A DNA stretch of 16,614 nt from DASUDX01 sp036275365 (GTDB taxonomy: Bacteria; Pseudomonadota; Gammaproteobacteria; Nevskiales; Nevskiaceae). The position numbers were made by a program, and so were the translations under genes. Positions 14,172 through 16,614 of this stretch are shown here, one piece after another. How positions within the stretch are numbered: position 1 is the stretch's first letter; every line of letters starts with the position of its first letter. The notes beneath the pieces were generated by a model. That model was given only the letters and a program-made list of their open reading frames with translations. It searched no databases and was not told the DNA's origin. The stretch spans positions 1-16,614 of the forward strand of contig DASUDX010000128.1 in assembly GCA_036275365.1 (NCBI GenBank), written 5' to 3'.

Positions 14172-14332
14172 GCCGGGCTGGAGACGGTCCCGCTCTGGCG
14201 CGGACCGGGCCAGCGGTTCGTCGTCATCACCGCTCGCCAGCACTAGCGTCAGCCCACGCTGACAGGGAAATCCGCCCGCCGCCCCGGCGGGTGTCGCCGC
14301 GGCCCCTTGCCGGGTCTCTGCCAGAACCAATA
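14172..14332 (+). other. Non-coding 3' region of the aldehyde dehydrogenase gene with weak hairpins
   Basis: No gene is seen. Two inverted repeats might end the upstream transcript: GGTCC...GGACC at about 14186-14206 with internal CGC/GCG pairing, and GTCAGC-CCAC-GCTGAC at 14248-14263 (perfect 6-bp arms). Neither has a T-run. A -35-like TTGCCG (14307-14312) and -10-like TAAACT (14331-14336), 18 bp apart, could be the promoter of the next gene. Confidence 0.4.
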
Positions 14333-14362
14333 AACTGAATCCAGTTCTGAACCAAGTTCAGA
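14333..14362. promoter_or_regulatory. Two adjacent palindromes before the second tetR, likely operator
   Basis: AACTG-AATC-CAGTT (14333-14346, perfect 5-bp arms) is directly joined to TCTGAAC-CAA-GTTCAGA (14346-14362, perfect 7-bp arms). A further AAGTTCA occurs at 14372-14378, matching the one at 14354-14360. The stretch is markedly AT-richer than its neighbours and starts at the candidate -10. It is the natural binding region for the TetR-family protein encoded 60 bp downstream. Confidence 0.65.
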
Positions 14363-14421
14363 TAGCAATCTAAGTTCAATAACCCCGGTGATCGCCGGGT
14401 CCAGGGAGTCCGCCGCCGGTC

Positions 14422-15150
14422 ATGGGAACCCGCGAACGCCGCCAGCGCGAGGTCGCCGAGAGGGAGCAGTTCTTCCTCCAGGCGGCGCGCGTGCTCATCC
14501 GCGAGGAGGGCCTGCTGAACCTGCAGATGTCGCGGGTGGCGGAGCGCTGCGAGTACGCGGTCGGCACGCTGTACCAGCACTTCACCTCGAAGGAGGACCT
14601 GGTGCTGGCGCTGGCCGCCGAGGGCAGCGTGGAGCACGCCGCCCTGTTCGACCGCGTGCAGCGCTGGCAGGCCAGCAGCCGCGATCGCATGTTTGCCATC
14701 GGCGTGTGTTCGAGTCTGTTCGTGCGCCGCAATCCCGATCACTTCCGCATCAGCCAGTACGCGCTCTGCGATGTGGTCTGGCGCGCGGCCTCGGCCTCGC
14801 GCCGCGAGGCCTTCCTGGAGGTCAGCAACCCGATCGGGGCGATGGTCACCGGCATCGTCGAGGACGGCGTGCGCGAGGGCGCCCTGGCGCTGCGCGGGCT
14901 GAGCCCCGGCGAGTTCACCGTCGGGCTGTGGGCGCTGTGCATGGGCACCCACAACCTGGTGCATACCGAGGGCATTCTCGACCAGATGCGCCTCAACGAT
15001 CCCTACCGCCTGCTGTGCCGCCACATCAACGGACTGCTCAATGGCTACAGCTGGAAACCCTGGGTGGACCCGGCTGATGACGCCGCCCTGGACGCCCTGT
15101 TCGACCGCATCTGCCACGAGGTATTCGATGACCTGCGCTGTGCTGACTAG
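14422..15150 (+). CDS. TetR/AcrR-family transcriptional regulator of the second efflux operon
   Basis: A 242-residue repressor. The DNA-binding domain occupies residues 8-60: a basic helix (RERRQREVAEREQFFLQAA), then the helix-turn-helix around 35-56 with LQMSRVAERCEYAVGTLYQHFTSKEDL, matching the TetR signature. The C-terminal part is helical and contains five cysteines spread between residues 96 and 241; the ligand cannot be predicted. It shares only the family fold with the other TetR protein in the window. A GGGAG lies 13 nt before the ATG, which is rather far, so translation may be weak. Its last 23 bp overlap the start of the TolC-type channel gene in another frame, so the two are co-transcribed and probably coupled, and this protein most likely controls the efflux genes and itself. 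Confidence 0.9.
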   Translation: MGTRERRQREVAEREQFFLQAARVLIREEGLLNLQMSRVAERCEYAVGTLYQHFTSKEDLVLALAAEGSVEHAALFDRVQRWQASSRDRMFAIGVCSSLFVRRNPDHFRISQYALCDVVWRAASASRREAFLEVSNPIGAMVTGIVEDGVREGALALRGLSPGEFTVGLWALCMGTHNLVHTEGILDQMRLNDPYRLLCRHINGLLNGYSWKPWVDPADDAALDALFDRICHEVFDDLRCAD

Positions 15151-16462
15151 ATCGGCCCTGATCGGCCTCGTCCTGCTCGCCGGCCTGCCCGCGACGGCGG
15201 CCGCCGAGCTGCTTGTTTCCGAGGCGCTGAGCCGCGCGGCCGAGCGCGACCCGACCTTTCTCGCCGCCCAGGCCCAGAAGCGCGCCGAGGCGGAGAAGGG
15301 CGTGCAGGAGCGTTCCACCCTGCGGCCGCAGGTGGCGGTGCTGGCCGGTGGGGAGTACCGCTATGCCGACTCGCAGTTCGCCTTCGGCAGCGCCCAGGAC
15401 CAGTACTCGGCCTGGTCGGTCTCGCTGGAGGCGCGCCAGCCGGTGCTGCGCCTGGACTGGCAGGCCCGGCTCGATCGCGCCGAGGCCCAGGACACCCTGG
15501 CTGTGGTGCGCTATCGCCAGGCCGAGGTCGAGTTCCTCTCCCGCGTGGCCCAGCGCTACCTCGACGCCCTGCGTGCCCAGGACCAGCTGCTGCAGGTGGA
15601 GGCCGAGGTGCAGGCGGTGGCCGAGGCGCTGGCCGATACCCGCAAGCGCTACGAGGTTGAGCTGGTGCCGGGCACCGATCTCAAGGAAGCCCAGGCTCGC
15701 GATGATCTGACCCGCGCCCAGCGCATCGCCGCCCAGGCCCGGCTGGCCGAGACCCGCGACGCGCTGGCCGAGATCACCGGCTACGACGGCCCGCTGCCGA
15801 CCCTGCGCGAGGAGCTGGTGCTGCCGCGCCCGCCCGCCGAGAGTCTGGAGGCCTGGTTCGCGGCCGCGCGCGAGCGCAACGCCCTGCTGCTGGCGGCCCG
15901 CCTGCAGCGCGACATTGCCCTCGCCGATGTGGCCAGCCGCCGCGCCGACGGACTGCCGCAGGTGGATCTGGTGGCCGGCGCCTCCCATGCCGACTCCCGC
16001 GAGTACGAGCTCGGCCAGCTGCAGGACGACGCCCGGGTGGGGGTGGAGCTGAGCGTGCCGATCTATGCCGGCGGCTTCAACCAGAGCCGTCTGCGCGAGG
16101 CCGGCGCCGCTCTCGAGGCGGCCGAACAGGATGTGCGCCGGCTGGAGCTGGAGACCGAGCGCGAGGTGCGCCGCGCCTACCGCGATGTCGAATCCGCCGC
16201 CGCCAGCGCCCAGGCCTACACCCAGGTGCTGGTCTCGGCCGAGGCCGCCGAGGCGGCGGTGCGGGCCGGCTACGACGCCGGCACCCGCACCATCCGCGAT
16301 GTGCTGGATGCCCGCAGCCAGCTGGTGCAGGCGCGCCGCCAGCGCAACGAGGCGCGCTACGACCTGCTGATCAAGGGCCTTTATCTGCGCGCCATCACCG
16401 GGCTGCTCACCGCCGAGGAAGTGCTGGCCCTCGATGCCCTGCTGGTGCGCCAGCCGTCCTGA
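15128..16462 (+). CDS. TolC-type outer-membrane efflux channel (second module)
   Basis: A 444-residue outer-membrane channel of the TolC family. The frame is open from 15041, but the start at 15128 has GAGG 6 nt upstream and gives a proper Sec signal peptide, cleaved after TAAA at residue 26. The mature N-terminus (ELLVSEALSRAAERDPTF) and the late motif TRTIRDVLDARSQLVQARRQR followed by a YDLLIKGLYLRAITG segment are typical of TolC itself and type I secretion channels, unlike the first channel in this window, which is of the NodT/CusC-like broader group. Two OEP repeats are visible (about 28-225 and 235-430), and YAGGFNQSRLREA marks the strand-helix junction of the second. It overlaps tetR by 23 bp and precedes an adaptor gene by 30 bp. 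Confidence 0.9.
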   Translation: MTCAVLTRSALIGLVLLAGLPATAAAELLVSEALSRAAERDPTFLAAQAQKRAEAEKGVQERSTLRPQVAVLAGGEYRYADSQFAFGSAQDQYSAWSVSLEARQPVLRLDWQARLDRAEAQDTLAVVRYRQAEVEFLSRVAQRYLDALRAQDQLLQVEAEVQAVAEALADTRKRYEVELVPGTDLKEAQARDDLTRAQRIAAQARLAETRDALAEITGYDGPLPTLREELVLPRPPAESLEAWFAAARERNALLLAARLQRDIALADVASRRADGLPQVDLVAGASHADSREYELGQLQDDARVGVELSVPIYAGGFNQSRLREAGAALEAAEQDVRRLELETEREVRRAYRDVESAAASAQAYTQVLVSAEAAEAAVRAGYDAGTRTIRDVLDARSQLVQARRQRNEARYDLLIKGLYLRAITGLLTAEEVLALDALLVRQPS

Positions 16463-16492
16463 CCCCGATTTGAATCCGACTGCGAGTCCCCC

Positions 16493-16614
16493 ATGAGCAA
16501 GACCATGATCGCCCTGATGCTGCTGGTGCTGCTGATTTTCGGCGGCGTCTTCGGTGCCAAGTATGTGGGCGGCAAGATGATGCAGGACGCCATCGCCAAC
16601 ATGCCGATTCCCCC
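16493..16614 (+). CDS. Efflux membrane fusion protein, N-terminal fragment (partial)
   Basis: Cut by the window edge after 40 codons. The start ATG follows the channel gene by 30 bp. The visible part has a short polar start, one hydrophobic membrane segment (about residues 5-22), then a helix ending in DAIANMPIP. This layout, a single N-terminal membrane helix, then an amphipathic helix with a Met-Pro turn, is characteristic of a group of HlyD/AcrA-type RND adaptors. Unlike the adaptor of the first module it has no lipobox and is membrane-anchored. Its position after tetR and a TolC-type channel supports the call; the pump gene would be expected next, outside the window. Confidence 0.78.
   Translation, partial: MSKTMIALMLLVLLIFGGVFGAKYVGGKMMQDAIANMPIP

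Noticed and set aside
14227..15318. A 363-codon minus-strand frame opposite the second tetR
   Set aside because: Conflicts with a clear TetR gene with an operator and a coupled downstream gene; no recognisable motif.

Overview
The window is about 16.6 kb of very GC-rich DNA with dense, single-copy genes of Gram-negative type: two outer-membrane lipoprotein signals, two TolC-family channels, an RND pump and an Mla/Pqi-like lipid transport end. The gene set (metG, an Rnf-type ferredoxin rnfB next to nth, a long-chain-type acyl-CoA dehydrogenase, TetR-led efflux operons) fits a free-living gammaproteobacterium of a high-GC lineage. The family cannot be fixed from sequence alone. No rRNA, tRNA, insertion sequence, phage gene or CRISPR array is seen.

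Layout. (1) 1-866, plus strand: the 3' end of an MCE/MlaD-type substrate-binding protein and its auxiliary lipoprotein, the tail of an ABC lipid transporter operon. (2) 863-11706, minus strand, eight co-directional genes read right to left: metG, orphan rnfB, nth, acyl-CoA dehydrogenase, then a TetR regulator and a complete tripartite efflux operon (outer-membrane channel, lipoprotein adaptor, RND permease). A 27-bp near-perfect palindrome sits just upstream of this tetR, and an intrinsic terminator lies between tetR and the channel gene. (3) 11874-12572, plus strand: a secreted, His/Tyr-rich, then Arg/Asp/Glu/Gln-rich repeat protein, divergent from metG, followed by three hairpins in a row. 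(4) 12723-14171, plus strand: an aldehyde dehydrogenase of the NAD(P) superfamily with an unusual residue at the cofactor-ribose position. (5) 14422-16614, plus strand: a second TetR-led efflux operon (TetR, TolC-type channel, start of a membrane fusion protein), cut by the window edge.

How it works together. Two independent TetR-controlled efflux modules with the same gene order (regulator, outer-membrane channel, periplasmic adaptor, pump) flank a core of housekeeping genes. The regulators, channels and adaptors differ clearly between modules, so this looks like two separate systems and not a recent duplication. Each module has palindromic operator candidates in an AT-richer patch before the regulator, consistent with autorepression relieved by a ligand. 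The metG-rnfB-nth part joins translation, an iron-sulfur electron carrier and an iron-sulfur DNA glycosylase; rnfB and nth overlap by 4 bp.

I found no clearly new multi-gene system. The best leads are the regulatory architecture of the first efflux operon (palindrome over the -35, possible leaderless start, mid-operon terminator, Shine-Dalgarno in a hairpin loop), the low-complexity secreted protein, the membrane-anchor-less orphan RnfB, and the aldehyde dehydrogenase with Arg at the cofactor-selectivity site.
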